Shown: piece by piece, positions 52,373-61,507 of the stretch | How the letters are laid out: the number at the start of each line of letters is the position of its first letter | Position numbering within the stretch: the stretch's first letter is position 1 | Source: JAPOXR01 sp965221815 | Lineage (GTDB): Bacteria; Pseudomonadota; Alphaproteobacteria; Rhodobacterales; Rhodobacteraceae | Direction: 5' to 3' | NCBI GenBank assembly: GCA_965221815.1 | Contig: OZ244915.1 | Coordinates: forward strand, 2,232,001-2,296,000 | DNA length: 64,000 nt | Made by a program: the position numbers and the translations under genes | Notes under the pieces: model-generated | Told to the model about the DNA's origin: nothing | Seen by the model: only the letters and a program-made list of their open reading frames with translations | Database searches by the model: none

Positions 52373-53178
52373 GACTCCTCGTGATCGGAGATATCGTCGG
52401 ACGCGCCGGGCGCGATTCCATCGCCGCCCAGCTTCCCGCTATCCGCGAAAAAATGGAGATCGATTTTGTCGTGGCCAATGGCGAAAATGCGACACAGGGG
52501 CGTGGTATCACCCTCGCACATGCACACCTGCTGTTTCAGGCGGGAATCGACTGTCTCACGCTCGGCGATCACGCTTTTGATCAACGTCATCTCGTCAAAG
52601 ACATCAACACCGAATCGCGGATCATCCGGCCGTTGAATTTCGCCAGGGGGGCGCCCGGTCAGGGGTCAGGTATTTTCAGCGATGCCAAAGGGCGAAAGGT
52701 CCTGGTCATTTCAGCGCTCGGGCGCGTCTTTATGCAGCCTCCATATGATGACCCATTCCCGATGGTCGATGCCAAACTGAATACCTATCCGCTGGGTTCT
52801 GCAGTGGCGGCCACGGTCATTGATTTCCATGCCGAAGCGACGTCTGAGAAATGCGCGATGGGACTCGTCTTTGATGGCAGGGCAACACTCGTCGCGGGTA
52901 GTCATACACATATTCCGACCGCAGATTATCGCATTCTGGACAATGGGACAGCTTACATTACCGATCTTGGCATGTGCGGCGACTATGATTCCGTCATCGG
53001 TGTCCACAAGGATGAACCCATCAACCGATTCATTTCCGGCATGCGCAAGGGCAGATTTACCCCGGCCCTGGGGACGGCCACGATTTGCGGCGTTGTCGTT
53101 GACACGGATGACACGTCCGGCCTCGCGCAACGGATCGATTCTGTGCGCATCGGGGGTCGGCTCGGCGTGAAACCCTGA
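52369..53178 (+). CDS. YmdB-type metallophosphoesterase
   Basis: The 269-residue protein begins with RLLVIGDIVGRAGRDSIAAQ and contains VVANGENATQGRGI near residue 37, TLGDHAFDQRH near 65, and GSHTHIPTADYRIL near 175. These match the calcineurin-like YmdB family (TIGR00282), which acts on cyclic nucleotides in Bacillus. The usual 'GNHxW' is changed to GDHAFD, as seen in some relatives. It is co-translated with the cyclo-ligase. Confidence 0.9.
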   Translation: MRLLVIGDIVGRAGRDSIAAQLPAIREKMEIDFVVANGENATQGRGITLAHAHLLFQAGIDCLTLGDHAFDQRHLVKDINTESRIIRPLNFARGAPGQGSGIFSDAKGRKVLVISALGRVFMQPPYDDPFPMVDAKLNTYPLGSAVAATVIDFHAEATSEKCAMGLVFDGRATLVAGSHTHIPTADYRILDNGTAYITDLGMCGDYDSVIGVHKDEPINRFISGMRKGRFTPALGTATICGVVVDTDDTSGLAQRIDSVRIGGRLGVKP

Positions 53179-53186
53179 CGCACATC

Positions 53187-53912
53187 ATGCCACGGGGCCC
53201 GCTCTCGGTCATCATTCCAACAGTGAATGCCAGTCATGTTCTTGCGCATTCGGCAGCAGCGCTGATGGGCGGAAACCAGGACGGTCTCATCCGAGAGTTG
53301 ATCATCAGTGATGGTGAATCAGATGACGATATCTCGGCGCTTGCAATGGCGCTCGGAGCCAATTTCCTGACCTGTAAACGCGGCCGCGGAAACCAGCTGC
53401 ATGCAGCGGCACAAGCCGCGCACGGCGACTGGTTCCTGTTTATCCATGCCGATACCGTCCTCGGTGGAAATTGGCCTGATATCGTTCGGCAACATATTGC
53501 GACGCGAACCGATGCAGGCTTCTTCCGCCTGCAGTTCTCAGTTCGCGGCTTTGCGCCTGTCTGGATTGCCGGTTGGGCAAATTTTCGTTCACGTTATCTT
53601 GGTCTTCCCTACGGTGATCAGGGACTCTTGATCTCCCGTGACCTCTATTTCCGGATTGGCGGCTATCCTCTGATTCCCCTCATGGAAGACATTGCCATCG
53701 CGCGGAAACTGAGGGGACGGCTGCACATGCTTGACTGTCCGGCCGTCACCAATCCAGCGCGTTATGTGGCCGAGGGTTGGTTCAATCGTGGCCTTGGCAA
53801 CTTGATCCTGAGCACAAGGTATCTTCTCGGAGAAAACCCGGAAAAGCTTGCTGCGCATTACCGGGCCATGTCCCCTCGAGAGACATCCCCGCAGACCCCG
53901 CCGAAACCGTGA
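53187..53912 (+). CDS. Family 2 glycosyltransferase (TIGR04283-like)
   Basis: The 241-residue protein has a GT-A fold: LSVIIPTVNASHVL at the start, ELIISDGESDDD near 37, RGRGNQLHAAAQAAHGDWFL near 65 and the DxD-like FIHADTVL near 88, with LPYGDQGLLISRDLYFRIGG and MEDIAIARKLRG later. This form is seen in a family often called rSAM/selenodomain-associated transferase 2. The acceptor is unknown. It follows the phosphoesterase by 8 bp, so three genes (51776-53912) form an operon. Confidence 0.87.
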   Translation: MPRGPLSVIIPTVNASHVLAHSAAALMGGNQDGLIRELIISDGESDDDISALAMALGANFLTCKRGRGNQLHAAAQAAHGDWFLFIHADTVLGGNWPDIVRQHIATRTDAGFFRLQFSVRGFAPVWIAGWANFRSRYLGLPYGDQGLLISRDLYFRIGGYPLIPLMEDIAIARKLRGRLHMLDCPAVTNPARYVAEGWFNRGLGNLILSTRYLLGENPEKLAAHYRAMSPRETSPQTPPKP

Positions 53913-53969
53913 ACGGCGATGCCGCAGGATACGAAAGATCAGGGATTGTTTTCCAGGGAGTAGGATCGG

Positions 53970-55802
53970 CTACGCACCGCCCGATATATGTACGCGCGGA
54001 TCTTCCGCCTGTTCAGGACGTGTCGAATTCTGCTGTGAATCCGTGCGAAACTGAATGCGGTAAAGCGATGAATACAACCCCTCCTGCGCCAATAACTCAT
54101 CGTGGACACCTTGCTCGACAATATCTCCCTCGCGCATCACCACGATCTTGTCGGCAGTCTTCACGGTGCTCAGCCGGTGGGCAATCACGATCACCGTGCG
54201 CCCGTGTGCAAGATCAAGAATCGCCTCTTGAACGCGCTTTTCTGATTCCAGATCCAAGGCTGATGTGGGTTCATCAAGGAGCAATATCGGGACATCGCGC
54301 AACAGGGCCCGCGCGATCGAAACGCGTTGACGTTGCCCCCCGGAGAGCAGTTCACCGCGCGGTCCGCAGCGGGCATCATATCCCTCCTCAGACTCAAGGG
54401 CGAATTCTGCAACTTGGGCCGCCTCTACAACCTGTTCAAATTGCGTTGCCTCGGCTTCACTGTTGCCAAACATGATATTGTCACGGATTGACTCATCGAA
54501 AATCCCGCTGTCCTGAGCGACGAAGGCCATGCGGGAGCGAAGCGCCGCCAGTTTCACGGACCGAATGTCCTGCCCACCAATCCGGATCTCACCCGCGTCC
54601 GGATCAATGATCCGCGTCAGGAGATTGAACACCGTCGTCTTGCCGGCCCCGGATGGTCCCACAATAGCCGTGACCTTGCCGGCTTCTGCAATGAAGGAAA
54701 AATCCCGAATAATGCTCTTGCCGTTCAGGCTCAGCGCCACACGGTCAAATTCGACTTCGAGACCATCCGCACGATCAACCGGTTCCTCGGGTTCGTCCGG
54801 ATCGATGATTGTTGGCGTTGAACTATAGACAGCATAGATCCTCTCGAGGGCAACTTTGAGATTTTGCCATGCCGACAACAGGTTTCCCAAACGTTTGACC
54901 GGATCAAACAACAGAACAACTGCGGTGAAAAAGCTCATGAACTGACCGACTGTCTTCTCACCGCTGATCACATCGTTTCCGGCGACCAGCAGAAATCCAA
55001 GGAAACCCAGCCCAGCGATATAGTCGACCAGCATCGGCACACTGGCCACCGCCGCCTCGGTACGCACGGTTGCGCGTTTCACCACATCAGCCGTTTGCAC
55101 GAACGCCGTCTGCTGCGACTTTTCCGCGCGGTAGAGTTTAATCTCACGAATATTTTGCAGAATCTCTTCCAGCCGAATGATGATTCCGGCATTCGCCACC
55201 GCCGCGCGCAACGAATATTTTCGTGTTACCCTCTGCAACAGAAAAACCGGGGATGCGAGCAGCGGAATCCCCGCAAGGGCAATGAGCGTCCACACCCAGT
55301 CTATCGACAAGGCCACCACCACCAGGGTTCCGACCGAAATCGCGTCTCGAAAACCAGGCGCAATCGCCCCTTGCCAAACGGACTGAACCGATCCGATGTC
55401 GTTCTTCACCCGTTGAATCAGGTCACCGGCCGGGTTGTCCTCAAAAAATCTCTTGTCAAGCATCAGGATTCGCAGCATCAGATCCTGCTGCACGTCGAAC
55501 TTCATTCTTTCGCCGACAGCCGACATCATGACACGCTGAATGAAGCCCGATGTTCCGCGCACCACAAACGCCGCGCAGACCCCAAGCCCAACGAAAATCA
55601 GGGCGCCTCTGTCCTGTTCGGCAAAAACCTCATCAAAAACCGGACGCATGAGATAGCTGAGCACGCCCAGCATTCCCCCTTGCACCGTCATGAACGCCGC
55701 AGCGCCGAGAAGTCGGGGGAGTTGCCGCCGCAGATAGTTCTGCCACACCCACCGCACCAAGTAGGCCGATGAATGATTCTCATGCTGGATCACCTGATTC
55801 AT
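53970..55802 (-). CDS. MsbA-like ABC exporter
   Basis: The 610-residue half-transporter has a six-helix membrane domain (about residues 20-320) and a C-terminal ATPase: Walker A GPSGAGKTTVFNLL near 385, Q-loop FVAQDSG, signature LSGGQRQRVSIARALL near 490, Walker B ILLLDEPTSALD near 510 and the H-loop IVIAHRLST. It probably exports lipid A or another lipid; the substrate is not shown by sequence. It converges with the glycosyltransferase gene, leaving a 57-bp gap. Confidence 0.9.
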   Translation of the reverse strand: MNQVIQHENHSSAYLVRWVWQNYLRRQLPRLLGAAAFMTVQGGMLGVLSYLMRPVFDEVFAEQDRGALIFVGLGVCAAFVVRGTSGFIQRVMMSAVGERMKFDVQQDLMLRILMLDKRFFEDNPAGDLIQRVKNDIGSVQSVWQGAIAPGFRDAISVGTLVVVALSIDWVWTLIALAGIPLLASPVFLLQRVTRKYSLRAAVANAGIIIRLEEILQNIREIKLYRAEKSQQTAFVQTADVVKRATVRTEAAVASVPMLVDYIAGLGFLGFLLVAGNDVISGEKTVGQFMSFFTAVVLLFDPVKRLGNLLSAWQNLKVALERIYAVYSSTPTIIDPDEPEEPVDRADGLEVEFDRVALSLNGKSIIRDFSFIAEAGKVTAIVGPSGAGKTTVFNLLTRIIDPDAGEIRIGGQDIRSVKLAALRSRMAFVAQDSGIFDESIRDNIMFGNSEAEATQFEQVVEAAQVAEFALESEEGYDARCGPRGELLSGGQRQRVSIARALLRDVPILLLDEPTSALDLESEKRVQEAILDLAHGRTVIVIAHRLSTVKTADKIVVMREGDIVEQGVHDELLAQEGLYSSLYRIQFRTDSQQNSTRPEQAEDPRVHISGGA

Positions 55803-56062
55803 GGTTGCATCCTATAGTATGCGAACTGAAATGAGGATAACACACCTTTGTGACAGGGAGATTCATTCGAATTTTTCAACATGCCGCTGCGAAACGCCTG
55901 TTCACCACTCCTGCTCCCGGACGTTGTGCCCTCCACAACGCTGTGCTGTCATTGATGACATGTCGTTGTCTCTGATTTGCAAATTTCTCATGAGCCGTTA
56001 AGGGCAGTTTCGCATCGATATCGTGTGCAACCGATAACGTCGAAATATTTGAGGATTGAATC

Positions 56063-57319
56063 ATTCAACTGTCTGAACGTGGCCGCAGTTTCGTCGCCAT
56101 TCCCGGCCCCTCGGTCATTCCTGACCGGGTGCTCAGCGCGATGCACCGGCCGTCACCTGACATTTATGCGTCCGAGTTCCATGCCCTGGTCGATGGCATC
56201 ATCACCGATCTCAAGCAGGTCGCTGTCACCGACAGCAACCTGGCCATCTATATCGCCAATGGGCATGGTGCCTGGGAAGCCGTTGTGACCAATCTCTTCA
56301 GCCCGCATGACTCTGTTCTGGTTTTGTCGACAGGTCCTTTTGCTGCGGGATGGGGCGGTTTTGCGCAATCTTTGGGCGTCAAGACCCAAGTCCTGGACTT
56401 CGGAATGCAAGCCGACATTGACATGGAGCGTGTCGCCCAAACCCTGATCGCCGATCGCCATCAGCGCATCAAGGCCGTGATTGCCACCCAGGTCGATACG
56501 GCCTCATCTGTGCGCAATGATATCAAGAGCCTGGCCGCAACCATACGCGATACGGGTCATCATGCCCTGCTTCTCGTTGACACGATTGCCAGCCTCGGAT
56601 GCGAGGAATTCCTGATGGATGAATGGGGCGTTGATGTCGCCATTGCCGCAAGCCAGAAGGGTTTGATGCTGCCGCCAGGACTGGCATTTGTCTATTTCAA
56701 TGAGCGTGCCATGCGCGTGGGTGCAAACGCCGCGTTGCGGACACCCTATTGGGATTGGAACCGCCGGGTCCAACCTGATGAATTCTATCAACTCTTCTGT
56801 GGAACAGCCCCCACGCAGTTGATTTTTGGGTTGCGGGAATCACTTGACATGATCCTCAAGGAAGAGGGGCTTGCCAATACCATGGACCGACATGCCCTGT
56901 TGGCGCGAAGCGTCTGGTCCGCTGTTGATGCATGGGGCGGAGATACGGGGACATTACAATGCAACATTGCTGATCACAGCAGGCGGAGCCACGCCGTGAC
57001 GGCCTTGCACACCGGTGCGCCATTCGGCACGCAGCTGCGCCATTGGCTCAGCAGCCAGACCGGCATCTCGTTGGGAATTGGGCTTGGCATGGCCACGAAG
57101 ACAGATCCCGCAGCGACCGGGTCTTTCCGGATTGGTCATATGGGCTATGTGAATCCCGGCATGTTGCTCGGTCTATTGGCAGCAATCGAAGCTGGCTTTG
57201 CAGCGATCAACTATCCACGGGGTCGTGGTGCCGTTGAAGCCGCCGCGGCGCAATTGTCGCACCTGCCGCTGGATTGCGATCTGCAAAAGCCATCCCCCAC
57301 ATGCTGCGTCGACACATAG
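56063..57319 (+). CDS. Class V aminotransferase (serine-glyoxylate type), unusual start
   Basis: The conserved N-terminus reads LSERGRSFVAIPGPSVIPDR then VLSAMHRPSPDIYASEF, as expected for alanine/serine-glyoxylate aminotransferases. The PLP lysine lies in AIAASQKGLMLPPGLAFVYF near residue 195. No ATG or GTG precedes the conserved part: in frame after the stop at 56057 come ATC, ATT, CAA, CTG. The first GTG (56129) would remove the conserved substrate-binding region. I place the start at ATT 56063; ATC at 56060 is possible. The enzyme transfers amino groups between serine or alanine and glyoxylate. Confidence 0.82.
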   Translation: MQLSERGRSFVAIPGPSVIPDRVLSAMHRPSPDIYASEFHALVDGIITDLKQVAVTDSNLAIYIANGHGAWEAVVTNLFSPHDSVLVLSTGPFAAGWGGFAQSLGVKTQVLDFGMQADIDMERVAQTLIADRHQRIKAVIATQVDTASSVRNDIKSLAATIRDTGHHALLLVDTIASLGCEEFLMDEWGVDVAIAASQKGLMLPPGLAFVYFNERAMRVGANAALRTPYWDWNRRVQPDEFYQLFCGTAPTQLIFGLRESLDMILKEEGLANTMDRHALLARSVWSAVDAWGGDTGTLQCNIADHSRRSHAVTALHTGAPFGTQLRHWLSSQTGISLGIGLGMATKTDPAATGSFRIGHMGYVNPGMLLGLLAAIEAGFAAINYPRGRGAVEAAAAQLSHLPLDCDLQKPSPTCCVDT

Positions 57320-58010
57320 AGTGTACGCCATCAGACCTGACACGGTCGCATGGAACTGATGGAATCGTCTGATCGTCACGGATCATGGGGCGATGCGGGT
57401 ATACGCGGACAATCTGGCGATGATGACCTTTCCGGCCGCCCTCCGGGAAAAACATGACTGCCACACCTCACTGGGTTAGACCTGAATCTGGGTGACGGCA
57501 GGAGAAAGGTGGAATATCAGGACGGAAACGATTGTTCGCTGACACAACCAAAGCCCGGCCTGACCGCTGTCCGTAAGCGCAGTTGACGTAGGATTTTGGC
57601 CCTCAGTCAGGTTCTGGACCCGGCCAGTGTCCTTCTTTGCCCATTGCGCGCGTTGGATCGGACCCGTGTGACTATTGTCGATTCATCTCTGAACTTGAGC
57701 CACGGCGCAGCACCTCATTGGATCACGTCAACTGGCTTGCACTCCCGGTACGCCGGAACTTTGTGACTCAAGTCTATAATTCCCCTTTCAGAATTGCCGC
57801 TCTCAACCGCGGAAATTTCCCGGAGGTCATGCAAGCCATAGACCCTCTCACAGACCGCAAGGTGGTGACTTGATCCATCAGGTCCGGACATGACGACATG
57901 ACAGCTTCTGCCATGATAACCGCCCACTGCTGGGTAAGATCAATATAACCTCAGAGCAATCATTTCATGAAAGACCTCACCAAAACAGGGGAAGAGTCCA
58001 TGCCCTCAGA
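57320..58010. other. Non-coding region between aminotransferase and hisG
   Basis: About 690 bp. One short frame (57637-57873) has no family likeness or ribosome site. I see no RNA gene or strong hairpin with T run. This is unusually long for this compact part of the genome. Confidence 0.4.
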
Positions 58011-58724
58011 TTAACGCTGGATTGATGCAGAACCCACCTTCAACGAGTCCATAAACCTGTTGAGCTCAGCTTTGCACTGAACCGGAACTGTCGCGTCTCG
58101 TGATTGAAACAGTGCCGCCTGGGAACGCAGGACGACACCTCCCGGAAGAGGCTTCAGTTCATTGGCATCCAGAGTCGCCCCGGTTGACACCAGATCCGCA
58201 ATGGCATCAGCAAAATTATTTGAAACACTGCCCTCGGTTGCACCACGGCTATACACCAACTGGTAGTCCGCCACACCGGCCCGACTGAGAAAATCGTGAA
58301 CCAGCGCGGTATACTTGGTCGCAATCCGCAACCGTCTTCCATGATTGCGCCGAAATTGTGCCGCAATTGAATCAAGGTCATCCAGCGACTGCGCGTCAAT
58401 CCAGAATTTGGGAACACTGATCACGAGATCGGCGCCTCCGAATCCCAGCAACGCGACTTCCCGGACACGAGATTGCCACTGAGGAACCGACTCGCGCACC
58501 AGATCCATGCCCGTGATCGCCAGATGCACATCTCCATCTGCCAACTTGCCGGGAATCTCACTGGCGGACAAGAGCAAGAGTTCAGCATGAAGGGCCCCGG
58601 TCAGCTTTCCCGAATAACCGCGCCCCGCAGCCGGGTTGATGATCCGAACACCCCGTGAGAGCAACCATTGCGTGGATTGGTCGGCAAGCCTGCCCTTGGA
58701 TGGCATAGCGAAATTGAGAGTCAC
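58011..58724 (-). CDS. hisG: ATP phosphoribosyltransferase catalytic subunit, short form
   Basis: The 237-residue protein lacks the C-terminal regulatory domain of long HisG and so needs HisZ. Conserved parts include FAMPSKGRLADQSTQWLL at the start, VHLAITGMDLVRES near residue 70 and RIATKYTALVHDFL near 135, with GATEGSVSNNFADAIADLVS as the phosphate-binding end. It starts histidine synthesis. GTG at 58724 overlaps the hisZ stop as GTGA; ATG at 58742 is an alternative. Confidence 0.93.
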   Translation of the reverse strand: MTLNFAMPSKGRLADQSTQWLLSRGVRIINPAAGRGYSGKLTGALHAELLLLSASEIPGKLADGDVHLAITGMDLVRESVPQWQSRVREVALLGFGGADLVISVPKFWIDAQSLDDLDSIAAQFRRNHGRRLRIATKYTALVHDFLSRAGVADYQLVYSRGATEGSVSNNFADAIADLVSTGATLDANELKPLPGGVVLRSQAALFQSRDATVPVQCKAELNRFMDSLKVGSASIQR

Positions 58725-59809
58725 CCGGCCTCCTGACGGCATTGCAGTGTGAGGTCAGGGCGAATCATACCACCGACCGCCGGACATGTCCTGCCCTTGC
58801 CGAGAGCTTCCGTCAGAAAGTCAAACCGCCCGCCCAGAGCCACCGGTTGGTCTTCACCGCCTTGAAAAAATCCAAAAACGAATCCATCATAATATTCCAT
58901 TCGGGTGCGCCCAAAACTGGCTTCAAACCACAAATCATCAGCGATAACACCCTGTCTGGCGAGCGCCTCCATCCGCTGCTCGATTCCATCAAGGGCCTTG
59001 TCTATACCGGGAAAATTCATCGCGACCTGGCGCAGTCGCAGCAGCGAGTCCTGCATATCGCCTTTGACGTCCAACAGTTGATCCAGAGAATCCAGTTGCT
59101 CAACCGGAAGCGCCGGCGCACGGTTTTCATGAATTTGTGACAGAACATTCTCCACTACTTCTGACAGACGTCTCTGTCCGATCACGATGCCCGCGGTGCG
59201 GCAATTCTGCTCAACTTCCGCTTCAAGTTGTTCTCTTCGTCGTCCGTTATCCGGTTTTCCACTAAATTTTTCGAGAAGTTGGCGAAACCGGTCAGGTCGC
59301 CAGAGATGACGTTTGAGTGCCGCTTTCTGACCCTCTGTCGCCGCCAATCCTTCGACAGCCGTACTGAGCAAACGAAGATCGCCAGTCGCTATACTCAGAT
59401 CACAGGATTTCAGGATTTCGCAAAAGGCGCTAAAAATCTCGGCATCCGCCTGTGCCGGATCATCACCACCGAACAACTCAAAGCCGACCTGCGGAAACTC
59501 ACAGGGGCGCCCGGATCCCGGTCGCTGAACCCGAAACACCTGACCGGAATAGGCATAGCCCGCTGATTCTGATGCCGACTCCATGTGAAACTTGGCGAGC
59601 GGTACCGTAAAATCAGGCCGCAACATCAATTCATCGCGCATTGCGCCCTCAGTCACGAAGGCACGATTACGGATGTCTTCGCCGTAAAGATCAAGCAGGC
59701 TCTTGGCGGGCTGCAGGACATCCGTATCGAATGGCTTGGCCCCGCGTGAGCAAAAAAACTCAAAGATGCGGGTGGCCTCCCGACCCACCGATGGCGTCGT
59801 GTTGCGCAT
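58721..59809 (-). CDS. hisZ: ATP phosphoribosyltransferase regulatory subunit
   Basis: The 362-residue protein is a class II synthetase-like paralogue of HisS without tRNA-binding role. Visible are LMLRPDFTVPLAKFHMESAS near residue 65, GYAYSGQVFRVQRPGSGRPC near 87, EFPQVGFELFGGDDPAQADA, and a C-terminal MIRPDLTLQCRQEAG. It forms the hetero-octamer with short HisG and gives allosteric control. It starts 3 bp after the hisS stop. Confidence 0.92.
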   Translation of the reverse strand: MRNTTPSVGREATRIFEFFCSRGAKPFDTDVLQPAKSLLDLYGEDIRNRAFVTEGAMRDELMLRPDFTVPLAKFHMESASESAGYAYSGQVFRVQRPGSGRPCEFPQVGFELFGGDDPAQADAEIFSAFCEILKSCDLSIATGDLRLLSTAVEGLAATEGQKAALKRHLWRPDRFRQLLEKFSGKPDNGRRREQLEAEVEQNCRTAGIVIGQRRLSEVVENVLSQIHENRAPALPVEQLDSLDQLLDVKGDMQDSLLRLRQVAMNFPGIDKALDGIEQRMEALARQGVIADDLWFEASFGRTRMEYYDGFVFGFFQGGEDQPVALGGRFDFLTEALGKGRTCPAVGGMIRPDLTLQCRQEAG

Positions 59810-59812
59810 GAC

Positions 59813-61285
59813 CTAACGTTCTGCCAGCAAACGCTTGATTTCCGGTGCCAGATGATCCCGCTTCACGGAAAATTGTGCGGGTTGAGACTTCCATTCGTCA
59901 TAACTTGCCGACTCAGCAATGCGACGACCCTGTTCGAGATCCTTGATTTGAACGATTCCGGCCTCCCGTTCCTCCGATCCCTCAATCACCGCCAAAGGTG
60001 ATTCCCGCTTATCCGCATATTTGAGCTGACGGCCAAAATTCTTCGCATTGCCAAGAAACAATTCGGAACAAATTCCTGCCTGTCTGAGTTCTGTCACCAT
60101 CTCCTGATAGCGGGGAAGCCGCGCCGAATCCATCACCGTCACCAGCACTGGTCCGCATCCTCTATCGGCAGTCGGCCGCGCTTTCATGGCCTCGAGAAGG
60201 CGATCAACACCAATCGACAATCCGGTTGCAGGGACTTTCTGGCCAGTGAATCGGTGCACCAGGTCGTCATAACGCCCGCCACCAGCGACCGATCCCAGAG
60301 TCGGCCCCGCTTCTGATCCACCCAGCTCGGCCTCAATGACCGGTCCCGTATAGTATCCGAGACCGCGCACCACCGAGGGGTCAATGGCACAATGAGCTGA
60401 AGCATCGTTATCGATAGCGACCAGTTCCATGATCTGCTCGAGTTCTGAGACACCCGCCAGACCCGTTTCGGAAGCACCGACGATATCGCGGAGATTCCGC
60501 AATGTCCGAGCCTGTTCCTGTTCTCCGGCGGCGAGAGTTTCGAGAATAATCTCACATTGATCATGCAAAAGTTTTGCGCCTGCCGTAAAATCACCGCTTT
60601 CATCTTTGCGGCCTGCTCCGAGAAGTTGACGGACAGCTTCGCGCCCCAATCGGTCCAACTTATCCATGGCTCGCAAAACTGCGAGTCGTTGGCTGGCAGA
60701 CGCCGCGCGATTTTCCGGATCAAGAATCCCCGCCGCCTCCAACGCACCATCGAGAATCTTGCGACTATTGATGCGGATACGAATGGCCGCGCTTGCAAAT
60801 CCAGCCGGCGTGAGGATCCGGGTGAGGACATGGCTTGCGAGCACACACAATTCGGCATCTGCAGCGGGTGAGGCTGAGCCAACCGTATCGGCATCACATT
60901 GATAGAATTGGCGGAATCTTCCCGGGCCCGGCTTCTCATTGCGCCAAACCGGCCCCATGGCGTAACGCCGATATGGCATCGGCAGTTCATTTCTGAACTG
61001 TGCCGCGACCCGCGACAGCGGGGCCGTGAGATCATAGCGCAACGCCAACCATTGATCATCATCCTCCCAGGCAAACACCCCTTCATTCGGGCGGTCCGAG
61101 TCCGGCAGGAATTTTCCCAACGCGGCGACAGTTTCAACCGCAGGGGTTTCGAGTGCTGCAAAGCCGTGTAATTCAAAAATTTCTGCAATTTTCGTCAGGA
61201 CCTGGCGACGACGCTTGAGATCCTGCCCGAAATAATCCTTGAACCCCTTCGGGCATTCAGCTTTCGGTCGACGAGAAGCTACCAT
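59813..61285 (-). CDS. hisS: Histidyl-tRNA synthetase
   Basis: The 490-residue class II synthetase has motif 2 in PVWRNEKPGPGRFRQFYQCD near residue 130, the histidine-specific segment VRGLGYYTGPVIEAEL near 305, motif 3 VPATGLSIGVDRLLEAM near 355 and a C-terminal anticodon domain (YADKRESPLAVIEGSEE). ATG at 61285 follows AGGA and gives the family start. It is the first gene of the hisS-hisZ-hisG operon. Its substrate tRNA-His is encoded in this window with A73, which this enzyme must accept. Confidence 0.95.
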   Translation of the reverse strand: MVASRRPKAECPKGFKDYFGQDLKRRRQVLTKIAEIFELHGFAALETPAVETVAALGKFLPDSDRPNEGVFAWEDDDQWLALRYDLTAPLSRVAAQFRNELPMPYRRYAMGPVWRNEKPGPGRFRQFYQCDADTVGSASPAADAELCVLASHVLTRILTPAGFASAAIRIRINSRKILDGALEAAGILDPENRAASASQRLAVLRAMDKLDRLGREAVRQLLGAGRKDESGDFTAGAKLLHDQCEIILETLAAGEQEQARTLRNLRDIVGASETGLAGVSELEQIMELVAIDNDASAHCAIDPSVVRGLGYYTGPVIEAELGGSEAGPTLGSVAGGGRYDDLVHRFTGQKVPATGLSIGVDRLLEAMKARPTADRGCGPVLVTVMDSARLPRYQEMVTELRQAGICSELFLGNAKNFGRQLKYADKRESPLAVIEGSEEREAGIVQIKDLEQGRRIAESASYDEWKSQPAQFSVKRDHLAPEIKRLLAER

Positions 61286-61507
61286 ACCAATTCCTTGACA
61301 GCGTTGTGGCACCGTCTCTCCTATCGAATGGCAATGTCTGCGACAAGATTGACCCTGGCGGCAGTCAAAGCAAATGCGGTTTTCCTGAAACCTGATGATG
61401 CCATTTTCGGCGCCATATGTAGCGTCGGGCCACCTGTTCGACAGCAGTGATCCTCTCTCTTTTGGTCACAGACATTCCATGCCGAGAGCTGGTGGAATGT
61501 GGATGAA

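Noticed and set aside
54864..55772. 302-residue open frame opposite the ABC exporter
   Set aside because: Shadow of the exporter, which has all ATPase motifs.
57637..57873. 78-residue frame in the gap before hisG
   Set aside because: No ribosome site or recognisable pattern.
60184..61188. 334-residue open frame on the same strand within hisS
   Set aside because: It is an out-of-frame reading of hisS, whose conserved motifs fix the true frame.
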